Notes under the pieces: model-generated
Seen by the model: only the letters and a program-made list of their open reading frames with translations
Told to the model about the DNA's origin: nothing
The model's database searches: none
Part shown: piece by piece, positions 34,701-44,900 of the stretch
How positions within the stretch are numbered: the stretch's first letter is position 1
Layout: every line of letters begins with the position of its first letter
Source: Alviniconcha marisindica
Lineage: Eukaryota; Mollusca; Gastropoda; Provannidae
NCBI GenBank assembly: GCA_018857735.1
Contig: JABMCL010000796.1
Coordinates: 47,501-111,500 of the forward strand
DNA: 64,000 nucleotides
Direction: 5' to 3'
Position numbers and translations under genes: made by a program

Positions 34701-37073
34701 TTGCAACGAACCTTGCTGTCCGGGTGGTGGCTGACCAAAAGATGCAGAGCTTGGGGCTCCACCAACCACTCCATAACCACCAGCACCAAACTGGTAGCTG
34801 TCCTGTCCTGGGACACCTCCTCCAGGTACATTAGGTGGGCTGCTCTGCGTGGATGACTGCTTACAACAAAAACAGCGAACACTCAATCGACACACATACC
34901 AAAATAAGATGAGCAATGTTTGGGGTGGGGGGATTTCCCCTATGTGACCCTGAATGTACATGGATGGGAATAACCCACAAGTTCAGACTGAACAAGATTT
35001 TAAGTTTAAAAGCTCTTGCTCTGGAAAACTCATGTTTTGCTTAGTAATACTAACAGATACCAGCAGCCTGCTGAAATAGGGCTAACAAACAAAAATTGCA
35101 CGTTTTCAAATGACAATATCTCTGTTCAGAAAAGACCAAACTTTACTGTACTGGTTTGCTATTTTTGTTTGCAACATTTCAGACATGTGTACTTGCACAA
35201 ACGAAACTGGATGCAAGTTGTACTTAGTGTCATCAACTTCCGCCCACTTCTGACTGGGGGGGTGGAGGTATGCTTAAGCTCACTTTTCCATGTGTAAAGT
35301 CATTCATGATATTACATTTGAACATGCTGAAAGGTCTTGCTTTCAGATCTGAGACACAGTCAGTCCCACAGCCAACAGGCCATTCAATGTTGCAGTGATA
35401 CCTTGACTATGGCAGGATCCTGTGGCAGTCCCCCCAAAGACTGAGCTTTAGGTGGCTCGCAAACGTGAAGGTCCTTGATATCACTGCCGCGGAAGATGAT
35501 GTACTCAAAGATCTCATCTCGAGGTGGAACTGGTCGATCAGTTGGGCGGTCCTCTGTCCCAAAAGAACGAACTGAAACAACAAAGCATGGTTTGGTCTAC
35601 AAAGGACATATATAGTCATAATCACTATGATTAAGGAGCACACACATCCACCAACAAAAACTTCTGCTGCAATTATTTCTGGCACTAACTCTTAGCAAAC
35701 AATATTAAAGACATTAATTGCCTCAAACAGAAACCAATGGGACAAGGTGTTGGCAATATCAACTTTTAGCCCCATCGGTTTGCTGTCCTCAACTGGTTTG
35801 AGGATGTGTGTGCTTGTGTATACCACTAGCATAGTACAGAATGAACTGATATGTGGATATGCCAATGTACTGCATACTTTAAGTTCATTCCATCCACACG
35901 CACACACTCTCATACCATTTGAGGACAGTGAAACAACGGTGCTAAAAGTGGACATTGCCGAGGTGTTTTTTCCCTAAATTTTATTTCCTGTTGTATTTTT
36001 GAATGCACATTTTACTTTTATACCCACATCAGTCCTGAACTGGTATTTTGTCCATGTTTCAATTTCAGAGACATCACACACAATACAAAATGGTGTCCTC
36101 TGAAAGATGGGATTGGGGGGGGGGTCCTACATCTATGTTCTGCAAAGTGAATTTGAAAACGAAATACAAATGGGAAAAATACTGCTTGAAAAAAGTGGAC
36201 AGAATTTGCACATGAAATAAAAGTGATAACTTAAAATTTGACATCTGCACACTAAATCCATACATTTTCATTTCTTATTTTGATACCTTGTATGAATGTG
36301 ATATTGATAACAAAACATTTTGAGAAAGCTAGTTCTTCTGGATCTGGATCTAGTTTCGTACACTGCAGGGACTATTATTGGTTATTTCCTCACCTGGCAG
36401 ATTTGTTTTTAGCAATTTCACTCAATTATTTACTCCTCCCCCACCCCCGTCCTCTTTACAAAGTCTGCAATCTTTTACTTTGAACGTATCGCTAGACACC
36501 GACTAGTGACTATGGGAGTACGACTACGAGTCGTTTTGACAGGTCTAGCCCAAATAACGAATCAAAATTCTCCAAGACTGAACGCGCCCGTTTCAATGAT
36601 TTTAATACTTCAACCGTTGCGACTGGTTACTAAGCAACATATAGACAAAATCTGCGTTAATCTATAAAACACTTGCAATAATTATAAAGGCGTGTTGCTG
36701 TAGAGGTACTGACTACAGCAGAAATGCAAGTCTTTGTGCAACTTTCATTCTCCCTTCGACTTCCAGTTCCAGTGCTAACTTCATCCGAGTTGTATTTTCA
36801 GCTTCGTAACGGCATATCTGTCAACCAAACTTTCTACCTATTTAAATAAAAAGTAACGTACCATACACACCAACAGAGACTCACAAGTCGCAAAAGGAAA
36901 CTGAGTAAAAAGACATTTTCATAACTTTTACAAGCTTTTTGTCTCCCCTCACCTTTGGCGAGCGCAACAGTCGACTCGTTGGGATCAATGGTATATAGAA
37001 TCCCTTCATAACGAATTTCAGCCTTCGAAATAAGGCTGATTTTACTGCCAAGGTAAGGTATTCCTTGACTCAT
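22682..37073 (-). CDS. LSM14: LSM14 (Rap55/Scd6) P-body mRNP protein, complete
   Basis: There are nine coding exons: 37073-36953, 35571-35402, 34856-34685, 27860-27591, 26656-26453, 24972-24813, 24060-23876, 23186-23071 and 22714-22682. Phases agree throughout; the 1431 nt give 476 aa (human LSM14A about 463). Residues 1-80 form the LSm domain ([20 protein letters not shown], then [16 protein letters not shown]). RKSPTLDQ lies in exon 4, the FDF motif ([17 protein letters not shown]) near residue 286, the FFD box ([15 protein letters not shown]) in exon 6 and the TFG box ([13 protein letters not shown]) in exon 7. RGG/RGR repeats follow in exons 7-8, and the protein ends [10 protein letters not shown]. 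Family knowledge: LSM14 binds DDX6 and 4E-T and represses translation in P-bodies and maternal mRNPs. The exon 3 end is uncertain: a donor at 34712 would shorten the protein by nine residues in the same phase. Confidence 0.96.
23071..23186 (-). CDS. LSM14: LSM14 exon 8, RGG region with a duplicated octamer
   Basis: It encodes RGG repeats and then two tandem copies of GGYGDDRR. The exon ends in phase 0 at a GTAAGC donor. Confidence 0.92.
23876..24060 (-). CDS. LSM14: LSM14 exon 7, TFG box and RGG repeats
   Basis: [14 protein letters not shown] (TFG box) is followed by [20 protein letters not shown], a probable substrate for arginine methylation (inference). Confidence 0.94.
24813..24972 (-). 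CDS. LSM14: LSM14 exon 6, acidic linker and FFD box
   Basis: A glutamate-rich stretch is followed by [15 protein letters not shown], the FFD box that in the family contacts EDC4 or related partners. The donor is GG|GTTGGT, phase 2, chosen because only this site joins exon 7 in frame. Confidence 0.93.
25586..26066. mobile_element. Candidate DNA transposon remnant with SAP-like ORF start (LSM14 intron 5)
   Basis: The ends TATTGGGCAGTTCAG (25586-25600) and CTGAACCGCCCAATA (26052-26066) are inverted with one mismatch. Inside, ATG at 25686 opens a frame with [20 protein letters not shown], a SAP-like helix-extended loop-helix pattern, then TAA. The reading frame is broken. Confidence 0.45.
25686..25787 (+). 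pseudogene. SAP-like domain start, interrupted
   Basis: 34 codons before a TAA at the position where the second SAP helix (LVAHAI after the stop) would continue in frame. The L-K-x-F/L-x-x-R-x-x-x-V-S-G-N-K pattern is seen in SAP domains of transposon-linked proteins. Confidence 0.4.
26453..26656 (-). CDS. LSM14: LSM14 exon 5, FDF motif
   Basis: An arginine/glycine stretch leads into the FDF motif [20 protein letters not shown]. In the family this motif docks on the DDX6 helicase. Confidence 0.95.
27591..27860 (-). CDS. LSM14: LSM14 exon 4, Q/H/N-rich region
   Basis: It contains [13 protein letters not shown], matching the RKSPTMEQ block of vertebrates, then a Q/N/H-rich stretch and a first RGG cluster ([10 protein letters not shown]). 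The donor is G|GTAAAT, phase 1. Confidence 0.92.
30270..31516 (+). CDS. Candidate nested two-exon gene in LSM14 intron 3, function unknown
   Basis: Exon 1 at 30270-30467 starts with ATG and has 66 codons, ending ATGGCG|GTAAGT. Exon 2 at 31412-31516 follows a TTGTGTGGTTGCAG acceptor, is in phase and ends TAA after 34 codons. ATTAAA/AATAAA lies at 31543-31553, about 27 nt past the stop. The 100-aa product starts [16 protein letters not shown], has a basic centre ([14 protein letters not shown]) and ends [10 protein letters not shown]. Exon 1 is CpG-rich inside an AT-rich intron. I do not recognise the protein. It could be a real nested gene, the end of a mobile element, or chance. Confidence 0.4.
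32473..32541. repeat. Perfect 32-bp inverted repeat with 5-nt loop
   Basis: The arms 32473-32504 and 32510-32541 are exactly complementary; the loop is GATAT. It lies in LSM14 intron 3, so the pre-mRNA could form a perfect hairpin. Confidence 0.95.
33655..33915 (+). mobile_element. LINE 3' end, second copy (LSM14 intron 3)
   Basis: It contains CTTTTAAGGCCAAACTGAAA and GTAGGACTATGCTCTACATG, then GTGAGCGCTCAGGGCGTTGA, collinear with the copy at 3205-3848 but without the TG array. It is strongly 5'-truncated. Confidence 0.8.
34685..34856 (-). CDS. LSM14: LSM14 exon 3, low-complexity linker
   Basis: It encodes a G/P/S/Q-rich linker ([20 protein letters not shown]). Two in-phase donors exist, after 34712 (GTTCGT) and after 34685 (GTATTG). 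I use the longer form, but neither donor is strong. Confidence 0.75.
35402..35571 (-). CDS. LSM14: LSM14 exon 2, end of LSm domain
   Basis: It encodes [20 protein letters not shown] and [19 protein letters not shown], the most conserved part of the family. The exon ends LPQDPAIVK, phase 0. Confidence 0.95.
36953..37073 (-). CDS. LSM14: LSM14 exon 1, start of LSm domain
   Basis: It starts [17 protein letters not shown], nearly identical to the vertebrate N-terminus, which fixes the start codon at 37073-37071. The donor AAAG|GTGAGG splits the codon for V41. Confidence 0.96.
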
Positions 37074-37267
37074 CGCTGCAAATCTTCTGAACTGAACTTC
37101 GAAACAAGATGATTTGGGATGAAGTTCATAGACTGATGTTTTTTCAGCCTAACATGGCGCTTTCTTCTTCTGATCACCACTAGACGGCGCTTCCGTCCTG
37201 GAAAAGTCCCATAATTCTCTATCCTGCACATGCGCACATTCAGTCCAAAATTTGGCGAGCTACTGAA
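37074..37267. promoter_or_regulatory. Bidirectional LSM14/TAF4 promoter region
   Basis: Only 194 bp separate the two start codons, which face away from each other, so both 5' UTRs and the core promoters must share this space unless upstream non-coding exons exist. It contains AACATGGCGC at 37151-37160 and AAATGGCGG at the TAF4 start, both YY1-like. A GGCGCTTCCGTCC block carries an ETS core (CGGAAG) on the other strand. No TATA box is obvious. The motif calls are weak; the spacing is solid. Confidence 0.7.
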
Positions 37268-38467
37268 ATGGCGGACCATGGGTCCATCGACGATTTCTTA
37301 TCTTCAGAGATTGATGAAAATGCGGTAAACGCCTTAGTTGGATCCCTTGAAACACAGTTAGCATCCCCAGCTAGCACTCAAGCACCCAAAACTCTCACAG
37401 ACTCGTCCTACAACAACAATCACATAGGCGGGACAACATCAACATCCAGTTCTGTTCGTCCTCTCTTCCTCGCAAATCAAACAGTGATTCCAAGTCAGAA
37501 AGGATCTGTGTCGAATAACAGTACTCTGAACACTCATGTATCGGTTGCGACTCCTAAGTTATCGAATGCAGAGATTATAGGGATATCGTCGATTATTAAT
37601 TCATCTAGTACACCTGTAAGCGGTGGAGGAGTGTCACATGTGAATGTAAACACGAACATAGGTAGCAATGGCAGGGTTGATGGGCAGAAGATCTCAACCC
37701 CTACAATAAGAATAGTTACTCAGCCCAGTTCAACGCCAGTATCTTCTACAAACACTACACAGTTTATTACAAGTGGTGGAGGTGTGATCTCCCAAGCAAC
37801 TGTTCCTACTGGAGTTTCAAACAATGTGCATGCTGTGCATGTTTCAAGCATGGGCGCAGTAACAAGGACAAATGCTACTGCCAGTAGCACCATCCATAAC
37901 ATAGCTAACACTATTGCGGCTGAACAGAAACCAATGACTGTTGTTCATAATGGTAGTGCGCATTCTATTCATGTCATGAAAGACCGCGCAGTTACTATAC
38001 CACAGCAAGGTTTCATTGTGAAGCAAGAAGGGGGTGCTACTTTGGCTATAAAGCAAGACGGTGCCCACCCAAACCAGCACTTTATTGTAAAACAAGAAGG
38101 TGGTGCGCCAACCGCAGTGCACCTCAAACCAGACCCGACAGGTGTTAGTGTGGCTCATTCAGGGACATTAGTCAACACGACGCTCAAAGGTGTGGCAGGT
38201 GTGTCTAACCCCAGCATCATTACTGTTCGGACGCATCCACACCCACAGCAAGTGACTGTTGTACAGCAGCCTGCTGTGGTGACCACACAGGCCAACATGA
38301 CGCAGCCGATGCAAGTTGTGAATGTGTCCGGTACGCAGGGGACACCACGGCTGGCTGGCGTTGCGGCCAGTGCCGTGGTGAAGCCCGGCATGCGAGTAAC
38401 AGCACCTGTGAGGATCTCGCAGCAGCCTAACATTGCTCCTCGCCAGCCAGGCCCACCAGGCTCAGGT
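37268..38467 (+). CDS. TAF4: TAF4 exon 1, N-terminus and S/T/V-rich activator region
   Basis: Uninterrupted 400 codons. ATG at 37268 begins [20 protein letters not shown]. The donor GGT|GTAAGT keeps phase 0 with exon 2. It contains a tandem block with VKQEGG at residues 251-256 and 274-279. Confidence 0.96.
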
Positions 38468-41400
38468 GTAAGTACTGCATGGTTGTGGAACCTAATCTTC
38501 CTGGTTGACAGCAAAATCATGGTTTGTGATGATCTGCGAAGTTATTGCACATTTTGCTGAACACACAGCAGAGTACTAACTTCCCTAATCAGTAGTTATT
38601 AAAAAATCTGTTATGTTTAATTACAACATAGTATACTGGAACCACTGCTCAGAGCCTAATCAGTATAAATTTTACAGTCATATCAGTAAAACTTAAAAGT
38701 ACAGTGTTTGTTAGTAAAATCATTGTTTGGTGTAAAATTATTGTTAAATTGTGCATGATAGGTTTCACTGATTTGCCTCCTGGTTAAAACAGTTCACAAG
38801 TTGTTTTTGTGTGTTTATTGTTTTTTTGTGCAGTTTATAGATTTTAATTTTCCAGGTAGCATAAACTTAAACCAAATGATTTTTTCCTTCTTTGCCTTTT
38901 TGAGTTTTTTTGTTCGTTTTGCTTTATTTTGTTTGCGAGGCAATGATGTTAGGCATGAGATTCATTGGTTTCTGGTATTTTATTATTGTTATTATTGCTA
39001 GTAAAAGTAGTGTTTCCATTAGGCATTACTATTAGTATTAGTACTAATACTATTACTGTATTAGTAAAGTATTGTAATAATCTATTATGTTTAAAATCCG
39101 AAAGTGGACTACTTTAAGCATCTGTTACTGATACAATACAGTTTTTTGCTTTGTTTTGTTTTTGAATATCTGAATATTTTACTAATATTTTAGTATTTTT
39201 TTAAATTTTTTACCAGAATTATAATTTATATGGATGGGATATTACAACTGTTACTATTACAGCATTTGCACCTTTTTCATGCTTGTTTATTGTGGACGAA
39301 GAGGTGGTTTTACTTTCAGGTTATAGCATTTGCAGTAATTCCTGTATTGACTTCTCGAATTATTAGCCTGATTTGAATTTTTTATTTTTTATTTTTTTTA
39401 ATTGGTCTCATGTGTATTGCTGTTGGTATGCATTTAACACATTAACTTACAAATGAATAATCAAAGGGGAACCATACTGAAGAAGGATCATGAGCCCAGT
39501 CAACTGGAATGTAATTTTTTAAATGGACACGCAGCAGTTTTTCATTTGATTTCTTGTATTGTTTGTCTAAAAATAGTAAAATCAAAGTTTGAAAGTAATA
39601 TTTTTTTTTAGTAAAATCAGTGTTTGAAAGTAAACAAAACAGACCACGAATGCTGCTGTTTTGTGTCTAGCTGTCTGTATCATAATCAGTGACATAGGGG
39701 AGAAAGGACAGCTCCGTGGCAGAGCACCAGGCGTGATTGAATGGTCACAGATTCCATTCCTAGCAGGAGTGGTAGGAGAATTTTGTTCTCCAGGGTCAAC
39801 TTCCTGTGCTGACTCTTAGTCATATTTTGGTATCCTTTCCATTCCTGTCACCCGTGTTGCAGCAGTAGCACCCACAGCAAGTGACTGAATGATCCTGGTC
39901 ATTCCACCTAAAGTGTAGGTGGCATGTTACAGCTAAACAGTTGCACACTTTCACCCTACATGTGTGGCTTTGAATAAAGTGACACTGTAAACTGGTGCAT
40001 GGTTGTATGGTGTGCACCGAAAGTGTGCCAAGACAGCAGCAGTTTTATGTGGCAGCAGCCATGTAACGAGCAAACAGTGCTGCAAGTTTGACTGTGTAAG
40101 TACATCACTTCAGTGGATATTCAAAAACATTCTCTGTAAAGCTACTCTCATTCAGTCACTTATAACTAGATGTGAGCACAATAGGTCTACTTTGAAGCAG
40201 AAAATAACACTATATAGTTGGCATTGTGAAGCACATGCTACATAGGGCTCATCTTGAGATGAGGTGCCTGACAAGTGTTCATAATAAACTTCATAAACAA
40301 GACTGGAAATTGTGGAATGTGTGGCAAATGTATCAAACAACTACACAAGCCAACATTTGTTCCGCTCTTTATTGAAACTTGAATTCATGAATCAGTATGG
40401 CTGTGGTAAATTTGATGCTGGAAAGTACTTCATTTTGCAAATATTGGAAGCTCTTAGAAGAAGAGCAAAACGATGTCTGCTGGTGGAAATTGTATTTGCA
40501 CATTTCCTGCATTTTCAGGCCAGCTTGCGTCTTTGCTTTAGTTCTGCAGAAACTGTAAGGTTTAACTGTTTCCCAACAAATCAAATGACCCAAAAGAGGT
40601 GGAGCAGTTGCACCCTAGTGTAGAAGATGCAGCATGTATTTTATTCTGGAGCTGGCAAACTTTTAGTGGCTGTTAGTGTTAGCACAGTATGTTGGAGAAA
40701 TAATTAGAATGTGAAACCATTTTTTTCCACCTGCATCAACTGTATCAATAACATAATGGTTACCTCATACCTGTCTGATCTTTGCGTGGTTGTGAATGTG
40801 GCAGAACCCGGTCACCTTCCCCCAGGGCACGCTGTTGATGCGGAATGAACAGGGCCAGCTGATGCTGGTGCAGACCGGGCCAGGACAGCCCACCGGTGCC
40901 ACCCTCCACCCCAGCAGCGTCATCACCACCACCTCCGTTCCCATCACCACCTCCACTGGCTTCAAAATTCAACGGGTAGGTGGCACTAACAAGCCTGCAG
41001 AAATTCATCATTTTCTACCAGCCCACTGGACTAGTAAATGTATAAAAGTCCACTAGTCCAATCAAATTATTATGAATCTGAGAGACCCCCCCACCCCCCC
41101 ACCCCTAAATATTATATGAAGGGTTTTTTAAAATTATATTTTTCATTTGATGTTCAGCCTTGTTTTGACAGTTTTAGCCAAGTTAGAATGGTGACGATAG
41201 TGCATTGCAGGTGACGCTGCTTTGATTTCTTCTCTGGTGATCAGAAAGTATCAGTTCAGAGAAATCATCACAGGAGGCAAAAGAGTGACCTGGCGGATGG
41301 GCTAGCAGACTTTGGTCTTGGCTTGCCCACACTCCACAGGATTTTAGTATTACACCTACCTCGGGTGACCGGGCGAGTGTATTTCTGCAGGCTGGGATAG

Positions 41401-41866
41401 CTTTGTCACACTGATTGTTGTTTTAAGCCACTAATTTACAACAGGGACTAACAGTTAACTATTCTGACTGGTTAGTCAATGGGAATATTGATAATCGTTG
41501 TAAACCACCAGTGGTCAGCTGTTTTGACTGTTGTTTGATGGTCTTTTTAATGAAAAAAAAACAAAACAAAAACAAAATCTGAAAATATGTATGTTTTACT
41601 TAGTTTCACATGTGGTTATTCTGCTTGGAAAGTGCTAGTGCATTGTCAGTTATACTGTGTACACTACAGTATAAAGGTGGGACGCTGTTGGTGTTTATAA
41701 ATGTGTATTAAGCGTATAATTATATGATAACAGTTGATATGCAGATGCACACACATACAGATACAAAGACATACACACAGGTATGCACACAGGCACAATG
41801 CAAGTACAGTACACATACACAATACAATGTGACACACATAGGCATGCACATACACACATGCATGCA

Positions 41867-41924
<58 letters not shown>

Positions 41925-44900
41925 CTCTCTCTCTGTCTTTCACCCACTCTCACAACAGGGAAGATGAAATGAAGAACTGATACAGTGATACTGTGAATGA
42001 AGCATTCTTTTGCTGTTTTCAGCCAGCGACAACAGCAACGTTGCCTCGCCCCGCCACTGGCACCATTGTTATTCAGCCAGGAGGCCAAGCACGAGGTCAG
42101 CCTGTGACCTTGACACAACCTCCAGCCCCTCGAGTCATCACCCAGCCAGCGCCCAACATGCCCGCTCCGTCCATTGCACAACCCCAGCCTGCTGTTGTCG
42201 CTGCTTCCAATGTCACTACTGTTCCTGAACTGAGTTAGTGTCACGCTGTTTAACCCTTCCATCGTTTTACTAGCAGAGTTGGCCAGGTTGACCCCAAACA
42301 AAGCCGCTTACCCCTTTCCCCCCAGGACCTGCAGCTGCTGGGCACTTTGACCCCAAACTTAGCCACTTAACCTTTCTCCTTGTATCTGAAACTGTTGGCT
42401 AGTTTGACCCCAAACAAAGCCACTTAACCCTTTCTCCTTGTATCAGAAACTGTTGGCCAGTTTGACCCCAAACAAAGCCACTTAACCCTTTCTCCTTGTA
42501 TCAGAAACTGTTGGCCAGTTTGACCCCAAACAAAGCCACTTAACCCTTTCTCCTTGTATCAGAAACTGTTGGCCAGTTTGACCCCAAACAAAGCCACTTA
42601 ACCCTTCCTGCCACTGTGTGGAACTGTTGGCCAGTTTGACCCCAAAGCCACTTCACCCTTGCTTCATCAGTCCTTGTATCTGGAACTAGTTTGACCCCCA
42701 ACAAAGCCACTTAACCCTTTCTCCTTGTATCTGAAACTGTTGGCCAGTTTGACCCCAAACAAAGCCACTTGACCCTTACTCCCCTGGAAGGCTGGATATG
42801 CAACTACTGAGCACTTTGACCACCCTGTATCTGCAACTGTGGGGCAGTTTGACCCCAAACAAAGCCACTTAATCCTTTCTCCCTTGCATCTCAAACTGTT
42901 GGGCACTTTAACCACAAACTAAGCCGCGATCAAACATATTTCATTTGCAATTTATGTATGTACAGACGTGCACAAAATCTTTGTAACAGAACAGTTGAAT
43001 TTAAAAAAAAAAATTGCCATGTCTTATTTTATTTTTATTTTTTATGTTCTTTCATGTGTGTTTTTCCTTGCCAGTGTAGTTTTAAGTTACCTTGTCTTAA
43101 TCAGAATTGTTTGGCAGTACAAGTACACCTGTTCATCATTCTATGACACTGCTTGTTTTGAATAAAACTCGTTTAGTTCCAGATTAAAGGTAATCTTGCA
43201 TGGCAGTATAGCAAAAATGATCAGCATCAGTTACCTTCACGATCACAAACTCCTGGCTGTGGCATACAAAATTCTTCAGAGTGCTTAGTTGTGCTTTTGG
43301 ATTGTGTGGGTAATACTTTAAACAGAGGCTAATTACTGCTGTTTTAATTTCAGACAAGGTGATGCTGGAGAATGTGAAAAAGTGCAAAAACTTTTTGTCC
43401 ACACTTCTCAAGTTGGCAGCCAACCAGCCAGCTAGCACCGTCAAGAACGTCCGTGACCTCATTCAGGGGCTCATTGTAAGTTGTGGATGGAAACTGTGGG
43501 TGATTGAGAATCATTCAAAGTCGTGGGGTGAAATTGTTGGTGATCCAGTATCATTGTAAGTTGTGGATGATTGAGAATCATTAAAAGTTGTGGGCAGTAA
43601 GTAAGTAAGTAAGTTGGTGTTTTACGCCAGTTGTGGGCAGAAATTGTGGGTGATTGAGAATCATTGTAAGTTGTCAGCAGAAATTGTGGGCCATTCAGAA
43701 TCATTGTCAGTTGTGGGTGATTCAGAATCATCGTCAGTTGTGGGCAATTCAGAATCATTGTAAATTGTGGGGGATTCAGAATCATTGTAAATTGTGGGGG
43801 ATTCAGAACCACTGTAAATTGTGGGTGATTCAGAACCACTGTAAATTGTGGGTGGTTGAGAATCACTATAAGTTGTGGATGATTCAGAACCACTGTAAAT
43901 TGTGGGTGATTGAGCATCATTTTAAGTTGTGGGAGGAATTTTGAAAGTGATTCAGAGTCATTGTAAGTTGTGGGAGGAAATTGTGGGTGATTCAGATGTA
44001 TATTATGAGTTGGGGTTGGAAATTGTGGGTGATTCAGAATCGTTGTAAATTGTGGATGATTGAGATTCATTGTAGGGGGAAATTGTTGGTGATTGAGAAT
44101 CATTGTAAATTGAGGGGGGATTGTGGATGATTGAGAATCATTGTAAGTTGTGGAGGGAAACGTTGTTTTCATGTCCAGTGGATTGGACAAGCACTGGACA
44201 TGAAAACAACATAGCTCAACTAAAGTGTCTTAGTTCTACATCTCATTTTTCACCGTTTAACTGTTGTTTAAGTGTCATTTTGCAGATTGATAAAGGGGAT
44301 TACCCTGGAAATTTGCATGTTATGTTCTGTCCTAATAAAGAGCATTCTTTTGAACCTTTTATGTGTTTGGATCTGGATATGAAAAGCTTTCCAATACAAG
44401 GCAAAAAGATGCATTTATGTGAAGACCTAATCAGTCACAGCATTGCTTCAAACATACATTAGTTGATTCAGACTGACATTCCAAGCCTTGCTTTCCAGCA
44501 ACCATTAGTACCTTCCTCCAAACTGCTGTAATTGATTTCGCCACTGAACGAGAACTACTTATCTCCATGCATCCATCTACTGAAGTCGTGCTGTCGGCAC
44601 CCTCTGTAAAAGTTGTGAAAAGTTTGCATACTGAGACTGCGTTATGAACATATCATCGAAGCACACTTGTTAACATCGAGCGCTTCCACCGGGAGAAAAA
44701 ATTACTTTCACCTCAGTTCAAACAATTTTGGTTTATTTGTTCTGGCATAAGCATTTGAGTGGTTATTAAAGAAGTGCCTGACATTGAGATGTCTGTTACA
44801 GTCTTACTGCCATTGAGCACCAGCAAAAAACTCAGTTGGCTAACAGTTTTTGGAGGCCTGTGGCGTAACCAGTTACGGCAGTGGTTAGAGGAAGGATGTT

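Noticed and set aside
39700..39800. tRNA-like SINE (GTGGCAGAGCACCAGGCGTG)
   Set aside because: A-box-like only; the B box is poor and I found no second copy in the window.
42240..44161. CRISPR-like array (regular repeats)
   Set aside because: Units are contiguous and diverged with no unique spacers, in an intron of a eukaryotic gene.
44121..44462. 113-codon ORF as an extra TAF4 exon
   Set aside because: It overlaps the minisatellite and the hairpin. Exon 4 joins exon 5 directly in phase and matches the continuous TAFH domain.
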